From JBBQAA01 sp038254195 (GTDB lineage: Bacteria > Actinomycetota > Thermoleophilia > Solirubrobacterales > Solirubrobacteraceae), in assembly GCA_038254195.1 (NCBI GenBank), contig JBBSGJ010000075.1, forward strand, positions 1 through 10,646: DNA of 10,646 bases, written 5' to 3'. Position 1 is the first letter of the stretch, and each line of letters starts with the position of its first letter. Both the position numbers and the translations under genes were made by a program. Of this stretch, positions 1 through 5,963 are shown one piece after another. Below the pieces are notes generated by a model. The model saw only the letters and a list, made by a program, of their open reading frames with translations. It was not told the origin of the DNA and searched no databases.

Positions 1-2
1 TC

Positions 3-614
3 ACGCTCGCGGCCGCGGGCCTGCCGCAGATCCCGCGGCTAACCGGTGAGGCGCGCTCCGACGCCGAACGGTTGTTCAGCTTTCCCGTGATCGCGAACCT
101 GTCAGAGACCGATGCGACGGCGGCGCTCGTCGAACCTGCTCGCCAGCAGGATGTCGACTACGAGCCGGAAGCCGTCGACCTCGCACTGTCGTGGACCGGC
201 GGCTATCCCTTCTACATCCAGCAGCTCGGCAAGCACGCATGGAACCTCGCTGGCCGCGCGCCGATCACGGCCGCCGACGTCGAGGCGGCGACGCCGGCGG
301 CCCAGACGGCGCTCGACACGAGCATCTACGAGGTTCGCATCCAGCGAGCGACCGATCAGGAGCGTCGCTACATGCGGGCGATGGCCGAACTGGGAGCGGG
401 GCCCTACAAGTCCGGTGACGTCGCGGCGAAGCTCGGCCGCAAGACCTCGGAGGTCTCGATGATCCGTCAGCGACTGCTCGACAAGGGACTTGTCTACGCG
501 ACCGAGGACTACGGCTACGTGGACTTCACGGTGCCGCGCTTCGGGGAGTTCATGGCTCGGCACATGCCGTACCGAGCTCCGAGGGTGCAGCGCAGACCCA
601 AGCACCCAACCTGA
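3..614 (+). CDS. AAA-type ATP-binding protein, C-terminal part (5' end outside window)
   Basis: The frame is open from base 3, so the gene starts upstream; only about 203 C-terminal residues are present and the TTG at 72 is not a convincing start. What remains has the look of the lid and C-terminal winged-helix region of stand-alone AAA/STAND-like ATPases: a segment reading GEARSDAERLFSF, then ALVEPA, then WTGGYPFYIQQLGKHAWN, then a helical stretch with RYMRAMAELG, and a helix-turn-helix-like part (KSGDVAAKLGRKTSEVSMIR) followed by a wing (GLVYATEDYGYVDFTVPRF). The Walker motifs must lie upstream and cannot be checked. Proteins of this type are common in actinobacteria and often lack a known substrate; a DNA-related role would be inference from the terminal winged helix. 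The gene stops at TGA 612-614, 127 bp before trpS. Confidence 0.75.
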   Translation, partial: TLAAAGLPQIPRLTGEARSDAERLFSFPVIANLSETDATAALVEPARQQDVDYEPEAVDLALSWTGGYPFYIQQLGKHAWNLAGRAPITAADVEAATPAAQTALDTSIYEVRIQRATDQERRYMRAMAELGAGPYKSGDVAAKLGRKTSEVSMIRQRLLDKGLVYATEDYGYVDFTVPRFGEFMARHMPYRAPRVQRRPKHPT

Positions 615-633
615 GCTGCCGACTCGTCTCCTA

Positions 634-659
634 CGGACCGAAGGTCACAGGTCCGGACC
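634..659. terminator. inverted repeat downstream of the ATPase gene, possible weak terminator
   Basis: CGGACC (634-639) pairs with GGTCCG (650-655) across a 10-base loop, and GGTCCGGACC (650-659) is itself a perfect palindrome. The repeat sits 20 bases after the ATPase stop codon. There is no T tract, so it is at best a GC-type terminator or an mRNA-stabilising hairpin. The rest of the 615-741 gap shows a small hairpin (GCCGC-TAC-GCGGC, 682-694) and the trpS promoter-like box. Confidence 0.3.
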
Positions 660-723
660 CCGCCGCCGACCTCCGACCCGCGCCGCTACGCGGCAGGCGA
701 GGGCGCAGGAGGCGTGCCTCGGT

Positions 724-729
724 TAGCCT
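724..729 (+). promoter_or_regulatory. -10-like box TAGCCT ahead of trpS
   Basis: TAGCCT lies 12 bases before the trpS ATG. The same TAGNNT form precedes other starts in this window. Initiation about 6-7 bases downstream would leave a 5' leader of only about 6 bases. No Shine-Dalgarno sequence lies close enough to the ATG; AGGAGG at 707-712 is about 30 bases away and upstream of the box. No clear -35 is visible. Confidence 0.45.
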
Positions 730-741
730 CGCCCCCTCCCG

Positions 742-1746
742 ATGCGCATCTTCTCCGGAATCCAGCCCACCGGCCGCAAGCACCTGGGCAACTACATCGG
801 CGCGATCTCCCAGTACGTGGAGGGGCAGGATCGCGGGGACCCGGCGATCTACTGCATCGTCAACCTCCACGCCACCACGGTCCCCTACGACCCCGCCGAG
901 CTGCGCGAGCGGCTGTACGACACCACCGCGCTCCTGCTGGCCGCCGGGCTGGACCCCGCGCGGTGCGTGCTCTTCCGCCAGGGCGACGTCGCCGAGCACA
1001 CCGAGCTCTGCTGGCTGCTGTACTCGGTGACCGCCCTGGGCGAGCTCAACCGCATGCACCAGTTCCGCGACAAGAGCGCCGCGCAGCGCGAGCTCGTCTC
1101 GGCCGGGGTGCTGGTCTATCCCGTCCTCCAGGCCGCCGACGTGCTGGCCTACCGCGCCGACGAGGTCCCGGTGGGCGAGGACCAGCGCGAGCACCTCGAG
1201 CTCATGCGGGACGTCGCGCGGCGCTTCAACGCGCGCTTCGGTGACGTCCTCGTCGTCCCCGAGCATCGCATCCCGGCGGTGGGCGCGCGCATCATGGACC
1301 TCCAGGAGCCGACCCGGAAGATGTCGACGACGGTCGGCGCGGACTCCGGGAGGGTCTACGTGCTCGACGAGCCGGCCGCGATCCTCAAGAAGTTCCGCTC
1401 GGCGGTGACCGACTCGGGCGCGGAGGTGGTGCGGGCGCCCGACAAGCCGGGGGTCTCCAACCTCATCGAGGTGCTCGCGGCCGTGCGGGGGGCGGGGCCG
1501 GAGGACGTGGAGCGGGACTTCGCCTCCGCGCGCTACGGGGAGCTCAAGACGGCCGTGGGGGAGGAGGTCGCCGCCCACCTCGCCCCGGTGCGCGAGCGCT
1601 ACTCCGCGCTGCGGGCCGACGTGGAGGGGCTCGAGCGCGTCCTCGCCGAGGGAGCGGAGAGGGCGCGGGGGCTCGCCCGCCCGACCCTGGACGACGTCCG
1701 GGCGGCGATGGGGGTGGGTCCGCCCCGGCGGATAGCGTCCCGCTGA
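742..1746 (+). CDS. trpS: tryptophanyl-tRNA synthetase
   Basis: Class I aminoacyl-tRNA synthetase that activates tryptophan with ATP and loads it on tRNA-Trp in the cytoplasm. The 334-residue protein has the usual length of bacterial TrpRS. It opens with MRIFSGIQPTG followed by the HIGH-type signature HLGN at residues 14-17, and carries the second signature as KMSTT at residues 193-197 within PTRKMSTT. The stretch VYPVLQAADVLAY (about 129-141) is typical of the Rossmann core, and GEDQREHLELMRDVARRFN is also family-typical. The ATG at 742 puts the signature at the expected distance from the N terminus. Its stop at 1744-1746 is two bases before scpA. A tryptophan-charging enzyme near aromatic biosynthesis genes may be coincidence. 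Confidence 0.96.
   Translation: MRIFSGIQPTGRKHLGNYIGAISQYVEGQDRGDPAIYCIVNLHATTVPYDPAELRERLYDTTALLLAAGLDPARCVLFRQGDVAEHTELCWLLYSVTALGELNRMHQFRDKSAAQRELVSAGVLVYPVLQAADVLAYRADEVPVGEDQREHLELMRDVARRFNARFGDVLVVPEHRIPAVGARIMDLQEPTRKMSTTVGADSGRVYVLDEPAAILKKFRSAVTDSGAEVVRAPDKPGVSNLIEVLAAVRGAGPEDVERDFASARYGELKTAVGEEVAAHLAPVRERYSALRADVEGLERVLAEGAERARGLARPTLDDVRAAMGVGPPRRIASR
1733..1738 (+). promoter_or_regulatory. -10-like box TAGCGT inside the end of trpS, ahead of scpA
   Basis: TAGCGT ends 10 bases before the scpA ATG at 1749 and lies within the last codons of trpS. It has the TAGNNT form seen before other genes here, so scpA-scpB may have its own near-leaderless transcript in addition to read-through from trpS. 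No -35 is evident. Confidence 0.35.
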
Positions 1747-1748
1747 GG

Positions 1749-2540
1749 ATGCGCGTCGCCGACCTGGAACTCGACCTCGAGGTCTTCTCCGGCCCGTTCG
1801 ACCTGCTGCTCACGCTGGTCCTGCGCGAGGAGGTCGACCTGCTCGAGGTGGACCTCGCCGACATCGTCGTCTCCTACCTCGACGTGCTTGACGCCCGGGG
1901 GGAGCTCGACCTCGAGGTGGCGACGGAGTTCCTCGTGCTCATCGCCGCGCTGCTCGAGCTGAAGTCGCGGCTCATGCTGCCGGGCGAGGAGGCGCCGGAG
2001 CTCGAGGATCTCGACGCCGTCGAGGCCGCCGAGGAGCTGCTCGCGCGGCTGCTGGACTCCCACCGCTACCGGGGCGCGGCCGGGTTCCTGGCCGCGCGGC
2101 TGGCGGCCGAGGGGGCGTCCTCGTTCCGCTCCGCGCCCCCGCCACCCGAGCTGCGCCGGCGGCGCCTGGAGGAGGCGCCCGCGGGGGTGTACCGCCCGGA
2201 GCTGCTCGGCCGCGCGCTCGGGGCGCTGGCCCAGGCGCCGCCTCCGCTCGACCTCCGCCACCTCGCCGATCCGCGCGTGTCGGTCTCCGAGCGGCTCGCC
2301 CACCTGCGCGCGCTGCTGCGCGGCGGCGCGTTCTCCTTCGACGAGGCGGTGGGGGGAGGGGACCGGATGACGGTCGCGGTGACGCTCTTCGCGCTGCTCG
2401 AGCTCCACAAGCAGGGGGAGGCGACCTGGGAGCAGGTTGAGCCGTTCTCGCCGATCACCGTGCGCGGACCGGCGACGGCCGGGGGCGCGGGGGCGGCCCC
2501 AGGCGGACAGCCCCCGCTCGCGGTGAGCGCGGTCTCGTGA
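1749..2540 (+). CDS. scpA: segregation and condensation protein A
   Basis: Kleisin subunit that, with ScpB, closes the Smc ring and helps compact and separate chromosomes. The N-terminal domain carries the kleisin signature FSGPFDLLLTLV (about residues 13-24; canonical form FEGPLDLLL) followed by the acidic helices DLLEVDLADIVVSYL. A helical region ATEFLVLIAALLELKSRLMLP follows, which is a hallmark of the family. The C-terminal winged helix that binds the Smc head is visible near RMTVAVTLFALLELHKQGEATWEQVEPFSPI. The last 22 residues or so are a Gly/Ala/Pro-rich tail unlike the conserved core. At 263 residues it is normal in length. The gene begins two bases after trpS and its TGA stop overlaps the scpB GTG start, so scpA and scpB are very probably translationally coupled. 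Confidence 0.93.
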   Translation: MRVADLELDLEVFSGPFDLLLTLVLREEVDLLEVDLADIVVSYLDVLDARGELDLEVATEFLVLIAALLELKSRLMLPGEEAPELEDLDAVEAAEELLARLLDSHRYRGAAGFLAARLAAEGASSFRSAPPPPELRRRRLEEAPAGVYRPELLGRALGALAQAPPPLDLRHLADPRVSVSERLAHLRALLRGGAFSFDEAVGGGDRMTVAVTLFALLELHKQGEATWEQVEPFSPITVRGPATAGGAGAAPGGQPPLAVSAVS

Positions 2541-3100
2541 CCCTCGCCGCCGAGCTCGAGGCGCTGCTCTTCGTCTCGCCGGACCCGGTCGCGCTCGACG
2601 CGCTCGCGGCCGCCACCGAGCGCGAGCCCGAGGAGATCCGGGAGGCCCTCGAGGAGCTGCGCGCCGGGCTCGCGGGCCGCGGCCTCGTGCTGCGCGAGCT
2701 CGCCGGCGGCTGGACGCTCGCCACCCACCCCGCCGCCGAGGGCGCCCTGCGGCGGCTGCTCTCGCGCCCCCGGACCCCGCCGCTCTCGCCCGCCCAGGCC
2801 GAGACGCTCGCCATCGTCGCCTACCTCCAGCCCGTCTCGCGCCCGGAGATCGCGCGCATCCGGGGGGTCAACGCGGAGTCGGCCGCCGCGACGCTGCTCG
2901 AGCGGGGGCTGATCGAGGAGGCCGGGCGCTCCCGCTTCGGCGCGGTGCTCTACCGCACCTCCGAGCTCTTCGAGCGGCTCTTCGGCCTGCGCAGCCTCGA
3001 CGAGCTGCCCGACCCGGCGCAGTGGGACGCCTCCCCCGAGGAGGAGGCGAGCCTGCGCGACCGCCTGCTCCGCGCCGGCGACGGGCACCGCGCCGCGTAG
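2537..3100 (+). CDS. scpB: segregation and condensation protein B
   Basis: Partner of the ScpA kleisin; a dimer of tandem winged-helix proteins that binds ScpA and regulates Smc. The first winged helix starts with LAAELEALLFVSPDPV (canonical LEALLFVS), and the second has the diagnostic stretch LSPAQAETLAIVAYLQPVSR (about residues 87-106) followed by PEIARIRGVN and LLERGLIEE. The end, RTSELFERLFGLRSLDELP, matches the family C terminus. At 187 residues it is typical. The start is GTG at 2537, giving the 4-base overlap GTGA with the scpA stop; no ATG is near. The stop TAG 3098-3100 is followed directly by a GC hairpin. Confidence 0.93.
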   Translation: MTLAAELEALLFVSPDPVALDALAAATEREPEEIREALEELRAGLAGRGLVLRELAGGWTLATHPAAEGALRRLLSRPRTPPLSPAQAETLAIVAYLQPVSRPEIARIRGVNAESAAATLLERGLIEEAGRSRFGAVLYRTSELFERLFGLRSLDELPDPAQWDASPEEEASLRDRLLRAGDGHRAA

Positions 3101-3118
3101 GGCCGGGCGGCCCCGGCC
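3101..3118 (+). terminator. GC hairpin immediately after scpB
   Basis: GGCCGGG (3101-3107) pairs perfectly with CCCGGCC (3112-3118) around the four-base loop CGGC, starting on the base after the scpB stop codon. It marks the end of the trpS-scpA-scpB run. There is no T tract, so termination would have to be of the GC-hairpin type or Rho-assisted. The remaining gap to the rlmN stop holds only the AbrB-type remnant and its promoter box. Confidence 0.5.
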
Positions 3119-3162
3119 GAAGCCAGCGGCGACGGCGATCCGGCCGCCCTTGGCGAGGTGCT

Positions 3163-3258
3163 CTACGTCAAACGCGCAGGTCGACGACTTCCGATCTGAT
3201 CGCGGATCGCCTTCGGTACGACGACCTGCCCCTTCGGCCCAACGCGGTACGTGGTCAT
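3163..3258 (-). pseudogene. truncated AbrB/MazE-type antitoxin (swapped-hairpin DNA-binding fold), remnant
   Basis: The minus strand has a 31-codon reading frame from ATG at 3258 to TAG at 3163. Its first 23 residues, in pieces MTTYRVGPKGQVVVP and KAIRDQIG, match the N-terminal half of AbrB/SpoVT-type swapped-hairpin antitoxins (pattern xGPKGQVVIPKxIRDxLG). The expected continuation (RPGDEV...) is absent; instead the frame reads SRRPARLT and stops. In another minus frame just downstream, 3172 to about 3128, FDVEHLAKGGRIAVA resembles the missing second half (GDEVEFxxxGGRIxV), which suggests a frameshift with local damage. No toxin gene follows, because scpB ends there. A TAGACT box lies 7 bases before the ATG. 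The fragment is too short to form the complete domain. A functional micro-protein is possible but unsupported. Confidence 0.6.
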
Positions 3259-3265
3259 ACCCACG

Positions 3266-3271
3266 AGTCTA
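3266..3271 (-). promoter_or_regulatory. -10-like box TAGACT ahead of the AbrB-type remnant
   Basis: On the minus strand TAGACT is followed by 7 bases and then the ATG at 3258, the spacing expected for a leaderless start. It suggests the remnant was once, or still is, transcribed on its own rather than from rlmN, whose stop lies 55 bases upstream of that ATG. Confidence 0.45.
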
Positions 3272-3313
3272 ACCGGCCATGCGGTCCTGCCCGGGCGCGG
3301 CGTGGTCGGTCGT

Positions 3314-4300
3314 TCAGCCCGCGGCCTGAGCGGCGAGCTGACCGCAGGCGGCGGCGATGTCCCGCCCGCGCGTCAGTCGCACGGTCGCGCCGAGGCCGTG
3401 CTCCTCCAGGGCGGCGCGGAAGGCCTCGATCGCCGCGCGGCCCGAGCCCTCGTAGGGCGAGTCGGTCGGGTTGTAGGGGATGAGGTTGACCTTGAAGAGC
3501 CGCCGGTCCAAGAGCGCGGCGAGGGCCACGGCCTGGGCGTAGGAGTCGTTGACGCCGGCGAGCATCACGTACTCGACGAAGACCATCCGCTTCTTGGCCT
3601 CCGCGAAGCGCGTGCAGGCGGCGATCACCTCGTCGAGCCCGTAGCGGTCGTTGACCGGCATGATCTCCGAGCGCAGGGCGTCCTCCGGGGCATGGAGGGA
3701 CAGCGCGAGGCGGATGGGCAGCGGCTGCTCGCGCAGGGCGTCGATGCCCGGGACCCAGCCCACGGTGGAGATCGCCGTCCGGCGCGACGTGATGCCGAGG
3801 TCGGGCAGCTTCGCGGAGGCGGCGAGGACGGCATCGAGGTTCAGCATCGGCTCGCCCATCCCCATGAACACGCAGTGGTCCAGGGTCTCCATCCGGCGGA
3901 AGTGCAGCGCCTGGTCGAGGATCTCCGACGCGGTGAGGTTGCGCCCGAACCGCATGGCGCCGGTCGCGCAGAACGTGCAGGTCAGCGGGCAGCCCGACTG
4001 GGAGGACAGGCAGAGCGACCGGCGCCCGTCGCGGTAGCGCATGAGCACGGCCTCGACCGGCCGTCCGTCGTGGGTGGTGAAGAGCGCCTTGACGGTGCCG
4101 TCGGAGGCGTGGGCCTCCTCCTCGAGGGTCAGCGAGGAGAAGGGGACCCGGGCCTCGAGCTCGGCGCGGAGCGCGGCCGGGAGGTCGGTCATGTCGCCGT
4201 AGCCCCGGGCGCCACGGGCGGCCCACGCCCACGCCTGGCGGCACCGGAACGCGGGCTGTCCGAGCGCGGTCAGCGTGGAGTGCAGGAGGGCGAGGTCCAT
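3314..4300 (-). CDS. rlmN: dual-specificity 23S rRNA (A2503-C2) / tRNA (A37-C2) methyltransferase RlmN
   Basis: Radical SAM enzyme that methylates C2 of A2503 in 23S rRNA at the peptidyl-transferase centre, and of A37 in some tRNAs. The 328-residue protein has the CxxxCxxC iron-sulfur motif as CPLTCTFC (Cys104, Cys108, Cys111), the SAM-site stretch FMGMGEPMLN, the STVGWVPGI segment, LALSLHAP, and NLIPYNP. The C terminus carries TRGRDIAAACGQLA with Cys319, corresponding to the mono-methylated catalytic cysteine. This separates RlmN and its close relative Cfr from other radical SAM proteins; chromosomal context favours RlmN. The ATG start at 4300 is preceded by a -10-like CATGAT 12 bases upstream and no Shine-Dalgarno sequence. 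It is divergent from rluB, another rRNA-modifying enzyme, with only 20 bp between start codons. Confidence 0.95.
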   Translation of the reverse strand: MDLALLHSTLTALGQPAFRCRQAWAWAARGARGYGDMTDLPAALRAELEARVPFSSLTLEEEAHASDGTVKALFTTHDGRPVEAVLMRYRDGRRSLCLSSQSGCPLTCTFCATGAMRFGRNLTASEILDQALHFRRMETLDHCVFMGMGEPMLNLDAVLAASAKLPDLGITSRRTAISTVGWVPGIDALREQPLPIRLALSLHAPEDALRSEIMPVNDRYGLDEVIAACTRFAEAKKRMVFVEYVMLAGVNDSYAQAVALAALLDRRLFKVNLIPYNPTDSPYEGSGRAAIEAFRAALEEHGLGATVRLTRGRDIAAACGQLAAQAAG

Positions 4301-4308
4301 GGGGCTGC

Positions 4309-4318
4309 GACCATCATG
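4309..4318. promoter_or_regulatory. overlapping divergent promoter core between rlmN and rluB
   Basis: The start codons of rlmN (4300, minus) and rluB (4321, plus) are separated by 20 bp, which must hold both transcription starts. On the plus strand GACCAT (4309-4314) is followed by 6 bases and then GTG, matching leaderless spacing. On the minus strand CATGAT (read from 4318 to 4313) lies 12 bases before the rlmN ATG. The two boxes overlap in CCATCATG (4311-4318), which recurs exactly in the other divergent spacer at 7029-7036. Confidence 0.45.
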
Positions 4319-4320
4319 GC

Positions 4321-5025
4321 GTGCGCCTCGGGAAGTTCCTCGCCCATGCCGGGGCCGCGTCGCGGCGGGGCGCCGAGGAGCTCGTGTGGGCCGGCCGGGT
4401 GACCGTGGGCGGCGCGGTGGTGGAGGATCCCGCCCGCGATGTGGACGACGGGGACGTGGTCGCCCTCGACGCCGTCCGGGTCCGGGCCGAGTCGCTCGGG
4501 GTCTACGCGGTCCACAAGCCGCTCGGGGTGGTCTCCACCGCGAAGGACACCCACGGACGCCCGACCGTGGTCGGGCTCGTGGACGACGGCCGGCGGCTCT
4601 ACCCCGTGGGCCGCCTCGACGTCGACTCGACGGGGCTGATCCTCCTCACGAACGACGGGGCCCTGGCCCACCGGCTCACCCACCCGTCCTTCGGGGTCGC
4701 CAAGCGCTACGTGGCGCGGGTGACCCGGCCGCCCGTCCGCTCCCCCGCCCTCCAGCGCCTGCGCCAGGGGGTGAAGCTCGAGGACGGCAAGACCGCTCCC
4801 GCGGCCGTCAAGCGCCTCGCGGCCGACGTGATCGAGCTCGAGCTGCGCGAGGGGCGCAAGCGCCAGGTGCGGCGGATGTGCGAGGAGGTCGGCCATCCCG
4901 TCCGCGAGCTCACCCGCGTGAGCTTCGGGCCGCTGTCGCTCGGCCGGCTGCCGCTCGGTCGCGCCCGGAAGCTGAACCCGGGGGAGCTCACCGCCCTGCG
5001 GCGCGCCTCGGAGGCATATCGCTAG
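4321..5025 (+). CDS. rluB: RsuA/RluB-type 23S rRNA pseudouridine synthase
   Basis: Converts a uridine of rRNA to pseudouridine; RluB acts on 23S rRNA helix 89. The N-terminal S4 RNA-binding domain begins RLGKFLAHAGAASRRGAEEL (residues 2-21) and runs to about residue 60. The catalytic domain follows with VHKPLGVVST and the active-site motif GRLDVDSTGLILLTND, Asp100 being the expected nucleophile. KRYVARV, EGRKRQVRRMCEEVGHPV and L-R-V-x-F-G-P are also family-typical. At 234 residues it is a normal length. The GTG at 4321 gives the usual start immediately before RLxKFLA; the ATG at 4316 is out of frame. Substrate choice between RluB and RsuA cannot be settled from sequence alone, but RluB is the usual family member next to scpAB. 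The TAG stop forms part of the -10-like box for the next gene. Confidence 0.92.
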   Translation: MRLGKFLAHAGAASRRGAEELVWAGRVTVGGAVVEDPARDVDDGDVVALDAVRVRAESLGVYAVHKPLGVVSTAKDTHGRPTVVGLVDDGRRLYPVGRLDVDSTGLILLTNDGALAHRLTHPSFGVAKRYVARVTRPPVRSPALQRLRQGVKLEDGKTAPAAVKRLAADVIELELREGRKRQVRRMCEEVGHPVRELTRVSFGPLSLGRLPLGRARKLNPGELTALRRASEAYR

Positions 5026-5028
5026 CAT
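5023..5028 (+). promoter_or_regulatory. -10-like box TAGCAT ahead of the toxin-antitoxin pair
   Basis: TAGCAT includes the rluB stop codon TAG. It is followed by six bases and then GTG at 5035, the classic spacing for a leaderless actinobacterial start; the ATG at 5029 abuts the box. The pair may therefore have its own promoter and also drive aroH downstream. Confidence 0.45.
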
Positions 5029-5277
5029 ATGGTCGTGGCCCGGCGCCAAGCCCTGGTACAGCTCTCCGACGAGCTGCTCGCGGAGCTCGACGCGCGCGGA
5101 GCGCGCGAGGGCCGCTCGCGCTCTGCTGTGGTCCGGGACGCGGTCGAGGAGTATCTGGGCAGCGATCGCCGGGCCGAGATCGATCGCCTCCTCGTCGAGG
5201 GCTACACGCGCATCCCCCAGGAGGACATCTGGGGCGCCGAGCTCGCCCGTCGGATGATCGAGGAGGAGCCCTGGTGA
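5029..5277 (+). CDS. ribbon-helix-helix (CopG-type) antitoxin
   Basis: Small (82 residues from ATG 5029) protein with an N-terminal ribbon-helix-helix DNA-binding fold: strand RRQALVQLS, helix DELLAELDARGAREG, turn, and helix RSRSAVVRDAVEEYL. The tail, about residues 48-82, is acidic (IPQEDIWGAE, RRMIEEEPW) and is the part expected to bind and neutralise the toxin. In this family antitoxins usually repress their own operon as dimers. The gene overlaps the MazF-type toxin start by 4 bases (GTGA), so the two are translationally coupled. The start is uncertain: GTG at 5035 sits six bases after TAGCAT and would suit a leaderless mRNA better than the ATG at 5029. It is inserted directly after rluB. 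Confidence 0.85.
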   Translation: MVVARRQALVQLSDELLAELDARGAREGRSRSAVVRDAVEEYLGSDRRAEIDRLLVEGYTRIPQEDIWGAELARRMIEEEPW

Positions 5278-5585
5278 CGACGGCCGAGGTCTGGTGGGCC
5301 GAGCTTCCCGAGGCCGGCCGGAGGCCGGCGTGCGTTCTCACCCGGGCGGCGGCGATCCCCGTGCTCACCTCGATCCTCGTCGCGCCGGCGACACGCACGG
5401 TCCGCGGCATCCCCACCGAGGTGCTGCTCGACGAGGACGACGGCATGCCCTCACCCTGCGTCCTTGCCCTCGACAACCTCGCCACCGTCCCCAAGGCGCT
5501 GCTGACCGAGAGGATCACCGCGCTGTCGGTCGCCAAGCGCGACGAGCTCTGCCGCGCGCTGGCCCTGGCCACCGACTGCGCGTGA
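5274..5585 (+). CDS. MazF/PemK-type toxin (mRNA interferase)
   Basis: MazF-family proteins are ribosome-independent endoribonucleases that cut mRNA at short sequences and stop growth when not bound by antitoxin. The 103-residue protein opens with AEVWWAELPEAGRRPACVLT, the typical GxVWWAxLPxxGxRPVxVLTR start, with Arg17-Pro18 at the place of the conserved RP. VLVAPATRTVRGIPTEV follows, including Thr40 at the position of the catalytic threonine, and then LDNLATVPKALLTERITALS, also diagnostic. Usual acidic patches and C-terminal helix are present, so it looks intact. The start GTG 5274 overlaps the antitoxin stop, and its own stop overlaps the aroH start. Cleavage specificity cannot be predicted from sequence. 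Confidence 0.85.
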   Translation: MTTAEVWWAELPEAGRRPACVLTRAAAIPVLTSILVAPATRTVRGIPTEVLLDEDDGMPSPCVLALDNLATVPKALLTERITALSVAKRDELCRALALATDCA

Positions 5586-5953
5586 CCGAGCGCCTGTTCG
5601 CCCTGCGCGGCGCCAACGCGGTGGAGGCCAACGAGCGCGACGCGATCCTCGCCGCCACGGACGCCCTCATCCGTGAGATCGTGGCCCGGAACGGCCTCGC
5701 GCCAGAGCGCGTGGTCTCCGCGCTGTTCACGCTGACCGCGGACCTCGACGCCGAGTTCCCCGCGGTCGCCGCCCGGCGGCTCGGCTTCGACGGGGTGCCG
5801 CTGCTGTGCGCCCGCGAGATTCCGGTTCCCGGCGCCCTGCCGCGGATCGTGCGCACGCTCGTCCACTACTACGCGGAGCCCGACCACGAGCCCCGCCACG
5901 TCTACCTCGGCGCCGCGCAGGCGCTGCGGGGGGACATCGCCTCCGCGCAGTAG
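5582..5953 (+). CDS. aroH: chorismate mutase, AroH class
   Basis: Monofunctional enzyme converting chorismate to prephenate, the branch point to phenylalanine and tyrosine. The 123-residue protein is of the AroH (Bacillus subtilis) trimeric type. It has RGAN near the N terminus with Arg9 (Bacillus Arg7), LTADLDAEFPAVAARRLG with Phe59 and Arg65, CARE with Cys76 and Glu79 (Cys75, Glu78), IVRTLVHYY with Arg91 (Arg90), and RHVYLGAA with Tyr108 (Tyr108). All catalytic residues known for the family are thus present. The start GTG 5582 overlaps the toxin stop as GTGA, so aroH is translated in tandem with the toxin gene. The stop TAG lies within an inverted repeat with the stop of the convergent gene. 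No tyrA or pheA is in the window. Confidence 0.93.
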   Translation: MTERLFALRGANAVEANERDAILAATDALIREIVARNGLAPERVVSALFTLTADLDAEFPAVAARRLGFDGVPLLCAREIPVPGALPRIVRTLVHYYAEPDHEPRHVYLGAAQALRGDIASAQ

Positions 5954-5963
5954 CCCGCTACTG
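5948..5963. terminator. inverted repeat spanning both convergent stop codons
   Basis: CAGTAGC (5948-5954) and GCTACTG (5957-5963) are perfect reverse complements separated by CC. Folded, six pairs can form around a four-base loop. Both the aroH stop TAG (5951-5953, plus) and the stop of the minus-strand gene (TAG read from 5960 to 5958) lie in the stem. It could serve as a bidirectional terminator for the two convergent transcripts, although no T tract is present. Confidence 0.4.

Noticed and set aside
631..1578. Long minus-strand open frame opposite trpS
   Set aside because: Composition is His/Arg/Gly/Leu-rich antisense shadow of a gene with all TrpRS motifs on the plus strand; typical of high-GC DNA.
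2066..3088. 340-codon minus-strand frame opposite scpA and scpB
   Set aside because: Opposite two clearly conserved genes; low-complexity Arg/Gly/Ala content and no recognisable domain.
4316..4318. ATG as start of rluB
   Set aside because: It is in a different frame; GTG 4321 gives the usual RLxKFLA start of the S4 domain.
3251..4402. 383-codon plus-strand frame opposite rlmN
   Set aside because: Shadow of rlmN, which carries the CxxxCxxC motif and C-terminal cysteine on the minus strand.
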